DNA of 64,000 bases from Dasyornis broadbenti. Lineage: Eukaryota > Chordata > Aves > Passeriformes > Dasyornithidae. The position numbers and the translations under genes are program-made. The stretch spans positions 172,344 through 236,343 of the forward strand of contig VZRN01001108.1 in the NCBI GenBank assembly GCA_013397935.1, given 5' to 3'. Each line of letters begins with the position of its first letter. Position 1 is the first letter of the stretch. Shown here in pieces: positions 1 to 12,400 of the stretch. Under the pieces are notes generated by a model, which was not told the origin of the DNA, searched no databases, and saw nothing but the letters and a program-made list of their open reading frames with translations.

Positions 1-707
1 AATTAAAATTCACACTGCACCTTGCTCTTACTGAGCAAGGATTCTGCTAGTTCCAAAAAGTATGCTCTCTAAATTAGATGTTCCTTATTTGCCCTGCTTT
101 TTTCTGGTGTTGAAAACATCTCCTATAAGCCACCAGAAAGGTTCAGTGAGGACACATTCACCAAAGACTGAACCATGCAAATCAGTTTTCTCCTGGATGC
201 TTCATGCTTATTTTAAAAATTTCTTAACGTTTGGATGGGTTGTCACAGGAATGACAAAAAAATCATAAAAAGACTACCTCTTTTTGTCACATCAATGCTC
301 TAAAACTTTGTAAAGAAAAGCTCTCAAGGATTTGTTAAGGTGAACAGAATAAGACGAGGTTTAAAAAAACAAGCAAACTAAACATTCAGACATGAACAAA
401 CACCCATTATGAAAAATTTCAGCTGTATTTCCTAATGTTGGGGATAGTTAAAAGCAGTGGAATAGAGGAATCATAGTGGGATATAGCTGTAAACTTTACT
501 AGGACAACTAACACTATTTTAATTTCTGAAGTCAACAAAAGGAGGTCTTAGAGCCTGCTATGCTAAACACTTCATAACACTGAAGGGCCAGCTGATAACA
601 GAACATCTTGCAACATGGGGACACCAAGCTGACATGGGTAAACGGTGCCATAATTTAGTGTTATTGCACAAACCACTGAAGTCCTGGGATCAAAGCTTGC
701 TGCCCAC
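1..707 (-). other. Intron after the EGF2 exon (start only)
   Basis: This is the first part of the intron downstream of the 708-947 exon. It is AT-rich, with no coding frame, no LamG4-like exon and no obvious repeat or polyadenylation signal on the sense strand. Confidence 0.8.
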
Positions 708-947
708 CTTCCTTGCAGAAAGGTCCTTCATAGGCTGAGTTGGTACAGTCACAGAAGTATCCATTATACTTCTCCACACATTTTCCTCCATTATGGCACA
801 GGTTCCCATAACTGCTACAATGTCCTGGACATCCAGGTTTAACACCAGGTGTCATTTTAGCTCTCTCCTCAAGGTCCAGTTTCTGTCCATTTAAGTGCAG
901 AGATCGAATGCATCCCAAAAAGCCCTTCTGTCTGGAAGCTGTTCCCC
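708..947 (-). CDS. CNTNAP5: CNTNAP5-like exon (about 18): end of LamG3 plus EGF2
   Basis: This 240-nt exon has acceptor CTCTTTTTCAG|GGG and donor AAGGAAG|GTGGGC. It completes Gly (G|GG) and encodes 79 codons. The first half, GTASRQKGFLGCIRSLHLNG to GVKPGCPG, closes LamG3 with its typical GFLGCI core and disulfide cysteine. The second half, from GHCSSYGNLCHNGGKC through NGYFCDCTN to YEGPFCKE, is a compact EGF-like repeat (EGF2). The exon ends one base into a codon, as expected before the LamG4 exons, which lie outside the window. The donor lacks the usual A at +3 and may be weak; reading through it adds 16 codons before a stop near 661. Confidence 0.97.
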
Positions 948-3646
948 CTGAAAAAGAGAGAAAAACAGACATGAACTCATTGGTATGTCTGAACAGTTAT
1001 CAAAGCCATGTAGTTCAATCCTGAGGTACAAATATGAATCCACAAATTTAAAAAAATATTATATATAAAAGTGTACAGTGGCAAAAGATGACAGACAGAC
1101 AGCCTGGAAACTGAACGTCTCCCTCTATTTTTGTGAAAGGATTTGTACAAGACACGTCCTTTTTGCCAGTCTTCTCATTTTTGGCTTATCTACTTCCCTG
1201 TTTGGCATTGAAACTGCAAATTCATTTGGCAGAAAGGTTAGCTTCTTTATCATATGTCTGCGTATCACCTAATATATGAGAAACCCAAACAAAAAATGTT
1301 GGGGTTTTGTTGTTCTTTCTATTTATTGCTGTAGTTCAAGTAACACCTTAATCCCAACAGCAGGGGAGTTACGTGTGCTGATGAGTCCAGATAGAAGGAA
1401 TGAATCATGTTCAGCATCAGGCCTGCTGGCTGAAGGGAAATTACTTGAGTCCAAATTTATGCATGACTGCCCAGCCTGATGTGTTGCATGTAAATGGTTG
1501 TTGTAGGCCTGAAACACGAGTTCAGTTCACAGATGTGTTATTTATTACAATGGTTAAACATAATTGCATTTCTTCCTGACAACCAGACCCGAATGCAACA
1601 GGGCAGTTTAGTCTCTCCAAGCTAACTAGCTCCCTATCTGTCAAAGGAAACTGCTAACAGTGTTACAATGAAGGCACTTTTTCCCTAAGAGGTAATCTCT
1701 GAGAATCATAATAATGATGATTGTTGAAGTTCTCTCTGAAAATAAAACCATTTTTCTTATCATAGGGGTTTTTTTTGGCGATTGCCAATGTTTTGCTTTT
1801 GAAGATACTGCAATTTTGATTGCTGCTAGGAAATCTAATTCTGGTTCAGGAGTTATCAGCATTTGCAGACTTTTAAAAGCTAGCTTTATTGGTGATTCTT
1901 CTGCTAAAGTAGTATGAAAGAAGTTATTCTTCTTCTGTAGAAGTTGGCTTTATTTCAAAGTGTATGATTTAAGAGATTACATCACTTGATAAGCCCTTGT
2001 AGAAAAGCATTTGTTTTTTTCCCTAAATTAATTAAAGCAAGACTTCTGCAAACTGAAGAGAATGAAGCAATACTCTGAAAGGAACCTCAAGGCATAATGT
2101 TCTACAACACCATTCTGTCATACTTTTCTTTCTGGAACACTAATAGCAGAAATACTGGATCTGAATTAGAGTAATTGAACTACAGATAGTATGTGTGAGA
2201 CTCTATCCTAGAGTTTACTGTAAACACTCAATACATTCAGAGTACAATCAGTTGGAAGTGACTGTTGGAATCAACTAGTCCAACCTGTTCCTTAAAGTGT
2301 ATGACCTGTGATTAACACATCATATTTAGTCCTTCGGAAAGAAACAACCAAAGAAATCGCAAAAGTCTATTCAGTCACTAAATCTCTAATTTTCCTAACT
2401 GGAAACAGTATGTTGGCTAAATTTCTTTGATGTTTCTAAGGTATCTGGCAGCCCAAGCCTGCTGCCTTCAGGCCTGGCCTCCCAGAGAACATGTTCTTAG
2501 GATCAATGTAGTATTTGAAAAATAAGTGATTAGCAGCATGCTTCATACCAGAAAACAGAAACCTTGCACTGTGACAGTCTTAAGCCTCCCTTCTGTGAGT
2601 TCTTCAGTGAGCTCCTTTCCAGCTGAGTGTAGCAGAGATCAGTTAGGGTATAATCACCAGCTGTGTGGGAAGGACTCCTGACATTGATGCAGCCATATGT
2701 ATTTATTAACAGATTAATTCTTTACATGCAGAGCCCGGTAATTACTGCACACATACACAATAAAAAGCTCAAATAAATACCCCAAAAGCTATTTAAGTAT
2801 AAGGGTATGAATATACAAGTAAACTTTATTGAAATGCATTGACAGATTGAGGTTTGCTACAGCATTTCAGCTAAGTAAAAGGATCCATTTCAAGGACGGA
2901 ATCAGAAGTTACCTGAATGTCCCTGCATAAGAACAGTTACAACCCACTCCATCACTGAGCAGATTACTCAGAAAGACAGCATTTGAATACAGAAAAGAGA
3001 GAATTCCCTTTGTAATGCATTACCATATTATCAAACTAGTCCCAATTCAGGTTTCTTGTGCAAGGGCAATAAGTAAATAAAATACATGCAGAGATTTCTT
3101 TTTCCTCTTGTAATTTTTTTTTTCTCCTTTGAAAAATCACTTTCAGGTAAAACAACTGTATTTGCATTGACTGTGTTCATACGTCTCTCACTCATGGACT
3201 CTCTAGCCAAATAAGGGTTTTGGTAGGCACGCTTGAAGGAACAGACTTCAAAGACCATATGGTCACCAGGCTTTGCCCCAGAAACTTGTATGACAAATTT
3301 GTGACTTAAACATTGTGCCTAATGAGAGAGGTCACATTTCTCACAGCAATTTTCACAGCTAGTGCCGCACAAGAAGAAAGACTATCAACTCTTTGGCATT
3401 AAATACATTTCAAGAGTTTGACCCTAAAAATATCATTAAGCATAGCATGGTTAAACTATGGTTAGTGTTTTGAGTGTAAAGGCAGTTGTTTGTGCTTACT
3501 CCATGTTGCCTATGCAGGAGCGGAAGAAAAGAAAGCAAAATCAAGCCACCACATGCAAGCTCAGTGGTGAGACGAGGGCATTCATTACCAAGGTATGGAC
3601 ATGGAAATACTGTTGAGATCTACAGGAACCCTTAGATGGTCCCTAC
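948..3646 (-). other. Intron (2.7 kb) between LamG3 and LamG3/EGF2 exons
   Basis: AT-rich intronic DNA. One short CR1-like patch lies near 2251-2295. The open frames here (for example 3031-3258) have no recognisable family features. I see no RNA gene. Confidence 0.85.
2251..2295 (+). repeat. CR1-like retroposon fragment
   Basis: The stretch around GTTGGAAGTGACTG and ATCAACTAGTCCAACC resembles the common avian/reptilian CR1 segment in which GGTTGGAAGGGACC is followed by ATCTAGTCCAACC. It is short and degenerate and was recognised by eye only. Confidence 0.45.
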
Positions 3647-3865
3647 CTACAAATAACTGGCTGTTGAGCTGCAGGCGGAAGTGTCCCTCAGCAGGTGCCT
3701 CCAGGACCTTCTTGGGGAGGTTGTCCACCTGCAGAGAGGTTTCCTTGAGGTTCCTCTCTGCCCGGACGTAGTGCCACTGGTTGTCATTCAGGGGTGTGGG
3801 AGACTGCACTGTGGCTTCTGTGGGGCCATTCCCAACATCTATGGAGAAGGTGATCTCCTTGGGGG
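3647..3865 (-). CDS. CNTNAP5: CNTNAP5-like exon (about 17): main part of LamG3
   Basis: This 219-nt exon has acceptor TCTGTTCCAG|CCC and donor TTTGTAG|GTAGGG. It completes Ser (T|CC) and encodes 72 codons from PKEITFSIDVGNGP to FRLQLNSQLFV, with a final G starting a Gly codon. SIDVGNGP, LNDNQWHYVRAERN, ETSLQVDNLP and EGHFRLQLNSQLFVG are the strand signatures of the LamG fold; the NDNQWH block is nearly invariant in neurexin-type LamG domains. The frame is intact. Confidence 0.97.
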
Positions 3866-5945
3866 CTGGAACAGACAAACAGATGTGAAGACAAAGTGAA
3901 GGTCTGAATTAAATAATGGTTTTGACATCACGAAATCTTACATAAATATAGGGTCCATTAGCTTTTATGTCAGCAAATAGTGCAGGATCATTTACCTCCC
4001 ATCTCCTACACAGCAGCTTATACATAAATTTAAGCCTGCAGCCTCACTGTTTGATCTCTGCTGTGATTATGCTTGGTTGTGGGTACCCATCTTTTTTTTG
4101 CTATAACAATCACAGTGCTCTAGAAATGGCACTTCTCTTTTTGAAGTAAAGTGCCAAATACTGCACAAAAGTCATACAATGGTCCCAAAAGATTTTTGAA
4201 AAATAATGCTAAGATGAGAGAAAGGATGAACAGCTTTCCAACTAGATCTATCAAAATGCAAGTACTTAACAATTACATAACTTGCTTGCATGTGGTATGA
4301 GAGAATCCTACAAGCATTTGTTTGCCTAAGTCTGCCCCAAGATACATGAAAAAATAGATGAGTAAAACTAGTTAACTGGTGATCCTAAACTAAAGGATGT
4401 ATATGTAACACACATCTGGAGATTATAGGCTCCTAGAAGCAGGACAATAATTGAAAAATAAAAGCCACACAAAGGAGTCTACCTTGCTCTGCTAGAAGCC
4501 TGAAAGCGGCTAGAAATTTTTAACATTCTTGCTACTGATTATTTTCCACTTCCTAAAATGCTAAATGCACCAGGAAGACCAAGAATCAGGTCCACAGATC
4601 ACACAACCAGAAGGCTGCAAACTGAAAATTCATAAATACCTTGTTATTTCAAGCCCAAAAAACTGGATAGGTCTGGTTTTGGAAGCTGCTTAGATAGTTA
4701 AGATAGGAAATGCTCCATAGGGATAGACAAAGATCTATTCTGAGCCCCTGCATCTGCTAAAAAGTCGTTTCCCTTTGAAGCGGCTGCTCGGTGGAGTTTC
4801 CTTGATAAAAGGCCTTTAGGCTGCAAATTCCATCTGGCAGCAAGAAGCACAACAACAAACTACTGATGAGAAGCCTAAGTCTAAAAGATTTTTCCCAAAC
4901 TTTTAAATATCTCATTTCTCTAGGAGTACAGATGTAACACACATTCAGAAGCTTTCACTAAACAATCGTTTTAGTTTACAGTATTTGTTATATTTGATGC
5001 CATTTTCACTTCTGTATCCCTGAGAATAAAATGCAGTACACTGAAGTACAACCAAATTGGACCTTGATGTGCAATTAACAGTAAATCACACCTCATTACC
5101 TTGTGATAATGCACCATGACATTTACCATTGGTTTAATGAATCGAAGGGCCTTGGGGCCCTGTTTTATTAAATTTTATTTTGGGGTTATTATAAGCATAT
5201 TATCAAACGTATAGCACTCAGTTTGTTTTCCTTAAGCTTGACAGATTTTGGAATACACGTCATATTTCATGTCAAAGCCTCCGTACTCTTTTGTCACTAA
5301 TAAGTATTTGAAGTCATTGCAACAGGAGTGAGGCAAAATCTCACTAATTAAATTCCCTGCTATTCTCCTTATACACTGACTAGCAGTTACACTGCACTCA
5401 CTTAACAGATTTTGAAGTATTCAAGATCCATTACAACTGTGACTAACTTATCTTGCATTAGCGCCCTGTCCTTCATAAACTCTCACGTTGTAGCTGTACC
5501 ATACACGCTGAGTTCCTCTGAAACACTAGGGCTACATCAGACTGGGTATGTTACTAATATGGAAATAAAAGTAATCATCAGAATGGCTGAATTAATTTTT
5601 TCAACTTTCAACTAAAATTACAGCCTATAGGTACATCTAACCAGTAGTTTTTTTCTCTAAAGAGAAAAAAAATAGGTATCAGTGTTGAAAAAATAAATTC
5701 ATACATTTGTTTGTTCAAGAAAGATAAACCTAGCCATAATAAGATTAATTGTAATGACCAAGTCTATACAGGCAAACTTTGACAGGAGAGGTAGGTAAGT
5801 CTAGATAAATGAGTCTTTATGTCTCCATCTTATCATCTCCAGGTACCTCCAACCATCTCAAGACACCAGAAAATATGTCCTTCCCAGTTCTCTGCATCTG
5901 TCACACTGGGCAAATACACTAAGATTTCTGAGCAGTGAAACTTAC
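3866..5945 (-). other. Intron (2.1 kb) within LamG3
   Basis: AT-rich intronic DNA with no recognised gene. It holds a short perfect inverted repeat at 5648-5671. Confidence 0.85.
5648..5671. repeat. Short inverted repeat
   Basis: Two perfectly complementary 11-nt arms, TTTTTTTCTCT and AGAGAAAAAAA, flank a 2-nt AA spacer. The low-complexity arms make chance likely. Confidence 0.6.
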
Positions 5946-6116
5946 AGCTTATTTCAATCCGTATGAAGTCTTTAATCCCAAGGTTTTCCAAGAATACCCC
6001 GGATACAGCGGTAGTTTTGAAGAAGAAGGAGATGTCCGCACTGACCTCGGCGTGGAGCGTGGGGAAGTGCAGGTAGGAGGCCTCGGTGTTGAAGGAAGCA
6101 GCATTCCAGAACTGCC
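5946..6116 (-). CDS. CNTNAP5: CNTNAP5-like exon (about 16): first part of LamG3
   Basis: This 171-nt exon has acceptor GTGTTTGCAG|GGC and donor ATAAGCT|GTAAGT. It completes Arg (A|GG) and then encodes 56 codons from QFWNAASFNTEASYLHF through LENLGIKDFIRIEIS, ending with one base of a Ser codon. SYLHFPTLHAEVSADISFFF followed by GVFLENLG is the usual start of a laminin-G/neurexin beta-sandwich (LamG3). It is expected to be extracellular and to act in adhesion or partner binding. Confidence 0.97.
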
Positions 6117-6292
6117 CTGCAAACACAACCCCCTTCTCTATAGTTAATTGGCACAGGACAGCAGCTGCAAGCTGCATGTGGAAAGCCACCTTTCATCAGA
6201 GAAATAGGTTTTTTATAAAAAAAAGACGACACCAACAACAACAAAAAAGGAACATTCTGTACCTATGGAAATTTAGAAGAGCTAGTACTCAC
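6117..6292 (-). other. Short intron (176 bp) between fibrinogen-like and LamG3 exons
   Basis: This is the shortest intron of the gene here, with donor GTGAGT and acceptor TTGTGTTTGCAG. The sense-strand region before the acceptor has a purine patch (GAGAAGGGGG), so its pyrimidine tract is poor. A possible branch point is TTAACTA. Confidence 0.9.
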
Positions 6293-6420
6293 TGTCTCCA
6301 TAGCAACGCAAAGGGCCGATTTTCCAAGCAGCCTCAGAATTTGATCTGTTTGTGTCAGTGATCACAATCTGAGTTACAGGCAAATGGTCTTTGAAAGCAA
6401 GGAGGCCGGTATCATTTGTC
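6293..6420 (-). CDS. CNTNAP5: CNTNAP5-like exon (about 15): end of fibrinogen-like domain
   Basis: This 128-nt exon has acceptor TTAAAATCCAG|GAC and donor GGAGACA|GTGAGT. Its first base completes a Trp codon (TG|G). Then come 42 codons from TNDTGLLAFKDHLPVTQIV through SEAAWKIGPLRCYGD, and a last A starts the Arg codon finished by the next exon. HLPVTQIVITDTNRSNSEA is the strongest sequence argument for the CNTNAP5/4 branch. TNDT and NRS are N-glycosylation sequons. RCYGD marks the end of the fibrinogen-like module and the junction to LamG3. Only 176 bp of intron separate it from the next exon. Confidence 0.97.
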
Positions 6421-9400
6421 CTGGATTTTAATACACAAACAGAAGGAGACAGATTAACCACAGACAAACCCACCAGCACTTCTCATGCAAGGCAATATTT
6501 AAAAGATGCTTAAAGATGAACAAACTTTTTCAGAATTACCTGGAAGAATTATGACAAGTACATACTGTTTAAGATAAATGTTCCCAGGTATGCTCTATGT
6601 TCATATGCAATACTGACCACTGAAGACACCATTTGGATACATAATACTCTCTGGGATGGGCTGTAAACCTGCTTCAGCTGTGCAGAACAACTGTGAAGCT
6701 GAGGAAGAGCACTGCCATGCTGACTAATGTGCATTAATGGAAACTGGGCTCTACTGGGTTTCCTCAGCAGGAGGTATTTCTGTGGATCATGTCTAAGACC
6801 GAGTCTGCATTTCTGTAAAGATAGCTGGAGACAGATAAGGGTATTTGTGCTGGCTTTATGCTTTAGCCGAGCAGGAAGAGTACAGGCAATGCCTGATCCA
6901 GCATGCTGTTAGCAGAGGGAAACCAGACAATTACTGATCCACTTCAAGATGGCTGGGACATGACTGACCCTGCACACTGCATAAAGGGCTGAAATGGCAG
7001 AGTGAGTTTGGACTGAATCAATCCTTTGCATTGCATGCCAGTGGACATTTTGGTTCAGAAACTGAAATACTGAAGGTTGATTTACTGCATTGTCAAACTT
7101 CTCATGTTTGTTTAGCTGGGCTTGTTCTTCAGCTGTGACTAACTTACACATGGCTGCTAGAAAGGAAGAGAAAAGAAAGATTGATTTCTAAAAGATAATT
7201 TCTTTGTCTTTATTCTGACTCAGCTGGACAAAAAGTTGTCTTCAAAATGCAGCGTGATGTTTCACAGCAGGTCCTGAAGCCAACCGAGTGGTTTTGGCTC
7301 TGGCAGGGTATACAGGTGTGCATTCATCCCCCTGCACTTCATGAACTCAGCTGAGTCCCTCAGGCACCAACCCAGACCTTACCCGAGCAGAACTGCCCTT
7401 TTGAGGTCTCTCTCTATTGATTGATAATGGAGAGGTGAATGCTACTGAGTCTCATCTCCTCAGTGATGAGTTTTTTCTTCTCCTTTTCTCAAGGTTAAGG
7501 TTTGCTGCATATCCGAGCACATAAGTGTGGCACAGCATCCATTCTTCATGGATCCAAATCTCAACAGTTTTGGGAAAAAGATCTCTACTTCTGCATGGCC
7601 CAGCAAGCTGTGTGCAGGATCTGAACTCAACTCACCTGTCTGCTCACAGGTGTAAGATTACATTCTGCACATGGTGATGGCAATGCATCCAAAATGCCAG
7701 TAATCCCGAATTTATACCCACTGCTCTTCCAGGCAGGTGTGACACAATGCCTCAGGATACAGGTATCACTATGAGAGTGATATTACTGCCAAACAGTCTG
7801 ACATTCCAGGCAGGATCCCAGACCTGCCTATATCCTGCTTGTAATGCCAACTTCCATAAATGTGCCTCTCAGAATAGTTCCAGATATGTGAAGAGACACA
7901 ACACTTCTAGCAAAGAAATAACAATCAGGACAAACACTGCAGCTGTGCTCTGACATACAACCTCAAATATTTGCTTGGCTAAATGCTCTACTCTGATTAA
8001 CGTTAGACAAAAATAGGAGTATTTTGATCTTTTTCATGAAGGCGGCATGCATTGCATTTATTTTTCATTGCTTCTGATTGCGCGCAGCACAGTTAATTGT
8101 CTCATAATGCCAGGGGGAAAAGGAGAGGTACCCTCTCTGACGCTAACATTTTCTTCTTGCTCCAGGGGGTGTCTGACATGCAAATAATAACAGACAAAGT
8201 GCAGCAAGATGAAATTCCCAGGCACGAGGCCTTCAATACAGACTCAGAAGTAAAGATATCATGTATGAATCAAAGGTACATGGTCTCCAAATCTCTTCAG
8301 GGAAGACTCTCAGTATCACACTCTTATCGCTTATTGGATAAATATTTGAAAGTTAGAGTAAAAACTCTTAACAGACTATGAAACAGTTGTAACAAAAGCT
8401 AAATTATTTGAGTATTTCTTAGGAAGATAATTAAATAAGGTATTCCAGTGGCCGGGAGAAAGAAGAATAGGCAGAATGAACGAAAGAAAGGCAGAAAGAT
8501 ACCTAGAAGTGGTACATAAATTATACAATATACACATGAGTAACTAAGCCAGTGATTTCTTTCTTAAAATATTTTTTTTCAAAATTTGCAAAATATTTAG
8601 GGAGATTTCCTGCAAATTTATCTAACTTTAAAAAACAGTGCAGTCTTTTTACTAGCTATGATCAGCACTAAAATAAAAATCAGTATCTTTCTACAGCTAG
8701 CACTCAAAATATCTACAAAAACCATGAAATCGTGACATTTTAAAGATATCTATTCCACATCTCTGAGAACTGCATTGCTTATTAGATACTCTGCTGTATT
8801 GCATGAAGTTCTTTTATATCGAATTTTATGACTGAATTTTTACTACTTATATGCCAGTGTCACAGGCAAACTTTAGTAGCATAGCTCAAGCGTGAGAGAG
8901 AAAAATATTCTAGAATTAATAAAAATCTTTGCTTCTTTGTTAATGCCTTGAAAACTCAATCAAGCTTCACTTCAAACTCAAACAGCATATTTTATGCATT
9001 TTATTCTCTCACACATGGAAAAAACCCCTCATATAATATGTATTTTCATACAAGGAGACACTGAAATAAAACCTATCAGAAAAACATTCTGTCCTTCAGA
9101 GAATGTGCCAGTGCGAGGAACAACATAGCTACTGTTGCAGCTAATTATTATTATTTCATTGTAGGAAATCAAGTTTTTGGTGAAAAGTCAACACCTAAGC
9201 TATTTCAGCTAAGAAAAGCAGAAAAGGATTGGAAGACACTGTGAGCGTTTCAAATTCCTGGTATTCCTTAAGTTGAACTTATTTCAGACTCCATTTCTTA
9301 CAAAGCACCAGGATTCCTCTTCTCTATGTGGTACACCATGGCAGCCTCTCAAGTACAATGTATTATTCCTGAGAGAGGAGCAAAAGAGCTTCATGTACCT

Positions 9401-12400
9401 GTACAGTAACTTCCTGGAGGCACTGCTGTGGCACTACAAAATACAAATATACCAGGGTTTGGACAAAACATTTGAAATTTTGCCTGAAGGGGGCTTGGGG
9501 ATCACTTTTCATGTACTACACTTTCCAAATAAAAGTGCTATTTTCTGATAAAAAGCATCTGCACTCTAATGTGCAAATACATAATTTTGTATTTTAAACA
9601 AAAGTAAAACTTTGTCAGATTAATTATTTTTGTATTTGTTCCCAGAGCTCCTTTTTACTTATATGTATTTTAATTTAGCAGTTCGCATACACTTAAAATC
9701 AGATTATATTTGCTTTTCCACAGCTGCTTTTCAGGTTAGCCAAGTCCACTACTTTATTTCTCCTTAGTGGGTTTCACATTCCACTCTGTGGCTACTTCCA
9801 CCATGCACATCCCTTGTAAGTTAAGTCTGATTTCACAAAAATTGAAGCAGGTTTTATCACTTTCCTGAAAGGAGTTCTCTACTTACAGAAAATTGTATGA
9901 ACAAATTAATAAAGTTGGGATGTTGATCTCCTGTTTAGCTGACTTTGCACTCAATTTGGCACAAAATCAGACGAAAATCTGAATGTTGTGAGGGTGGAAA
10001 CAACCCTCAACAAACAGATGTTTCTCTGAGCTCTTTGCATAAAGGATAGTGCCAATTTGTCCTTTCCACAAGCAAAACCCAAACCAAACAAATCCAATAA
10101 TGCCCTTTAATTTAAATTACTGAACATTTTTTGTTTGTGGGTATTAAATACAGTTTGATGTCATTTGTTTATCCATGTCTGAAGATTAATGCCTACATCT
10201 ACCCAAAGGACTTCCTCAGTAAGCTATGAGGCAAGTCACACATCAAACAAATGCTCTATGTGTGGACCAATTTAAAAAAGATGAAAATAATTTGCTACTA
10301 ACGGTGATAGTGCAGCAACTGACTACTTCAAGGTGTAGTAGACTCACCTGTAAATGATAAATAACTATTTTGATGATAATATTATGAAATTATTTTTCTT
10401 CTTCCTGGCTACTGCTAAAAGCATGCTCAACAAACCCTCACTCTATGGTGTCCTAACAGTGTGAATTATCATAAATTGCTAATCTCTAGGTAGCCATTTC
10501 CATATTTTTTGTAACAGATGGTAGAACAGTGGTGCCATTAAATATAATTTATTCTCATATGATCCCCTATTGGTATGTTGTTCTCTTGCACATTAATGGA
10601 AACTCTGGTGGGACCTGAGTCTCAGTAGCTCAGATATTCAGCACAGATTTTTAGGAATACTGTACATTTGGGGAAAAGAATACTATCATCAGCAGATGGT
10701 AAGGAAGCACATAAGGAATGTGCCCCTGAAATAGGCTTCCAACAGGAAAAGTTTTGAGGCATGTGCAGGACATATCTTTAATAATCTAAATGAATACATT
10801 TTAATTGTTATCTTGCCCATGAGCTGTATCCAAAAATGCCTTACTGGGTAAAATAATGTACAGTTACCATAAAGTAAGAAACACCAGCAGAAGGGGACAT
10901 ACCTAACAGCTGAAGGCTAGATGCAGTGCCTGTATTTGGCTGAATTAGAGATACAGAGTTTGGTAATTATAGTAATGAACTGATTCTTGACACTTCAGGG
11001 ACCTGCTACAGTCAGCTCTCTGCAGGCAGCTCTTCTCAGTTGTTGACAAATGCAGTCACGACAGCAGATATCCAAGACAACTCTATACAGGCCAGGTCAC
11101 CTCTGGCAGGGTTTATTTATGAGCTCGCGGGCTCTCTGGAGTTGCCTACACTGTTTCTCAGGGAATGGATTCATTGTGGGATAGCAGCTGAGCAAACAAA
11201 ACCTGTCAAATCTGGGCTCCTCAGGGTTTCTCTGCCCTGCTCTACCCAACCCTTCCAGTTTTAGCAGTGGCTCTGGCATACCTTAGCACAAATACAGCTC
11301 ATCCAAGCAAGGATTCATTCAATTCCATTTGGCTTTGCTCATCCTCAAATCAAGCTGGATATACTCATTATACCTCTGGGAGACCAAGTGGGTCTGACAA
11401 TAGTAATATCCACCCTCTATTTTTTTCCCCTTCCTGTTATGTCCTGTGGTTTCCTTATTCTTGTAGTGCCCCAAAGCCATGATAAAGAGATCAACTCATG
11501 TTACTTTGGAAATGGCAAGACTCAAAGGTTTAGTTCCCCAGCAAAGCAGTCTTCTGGAAGACAAGAGAGGATACTCCTCCAGTTTGAATAATAAGACTGG
11601 AGAATAGAAATAAAAGATGGCCAATAAGCTAATTGTTGGAATCAACACTGTCCATCACACTTTGCTGAGATGCCTGACCTTCTTGTACAAAATAAGTTCC
11701 AAATATGCCTCTCTGTCTGTACAAAATAAAAAGCTGCAAAGTTCTCCAAATTCACAAGGTTTCCAGGTGAATACAGTCAGCATGGTTTGGTTTGATGACT
11801 GGCTTGCATCTGAAGTGTAAAATGGATTCCAGACAGAGAGACCAAAGCAGCAAAAGGACTTCAGGACAGTGATGAGCCACTTCAGCATGAAAGAGTTTCC
11901 TCCCATTTAAATGTAAAATTTGGTGAACAGCAAGACCTTAATAGCCAAGGCAAGAGAATTTTGCTTGAGATGAAAGACAACCTGGGAGAGGTATTAGGAG
12001 ATCCAAAAGATCTCATAATAATACTATCCTATCTGTATTTCAGTAATGCTTTATTCTTTAGGTTAGTTTAACACATTTCCCCAATCAAGAATGTATCTTT
12101 GTTTGAAATAGGCACATATTTTGAAAGACAATGACTAGTATGTCTCATCTACATACAACTTGTCCCAACATTAAACTACTGTTAGTGTGGGGGAAGGGAA
12201 AGAAAGAAAAAGAAAACATTTTCTGAAATAAGATTAGCTTCAGCATGAAGCCACTGGATTTCTATGAATGTTCCCACCCACCAGCAAGTGCTTTCAGCAG
12301 TCAGAAATCTCCCTCTTTTTTGGGCAGCATGCATTAACTACGCCAAGGCACGTCTTACACCTTTTCAGATCTCTTGCTTGGGTCAACAAGGGTGCAGTAG

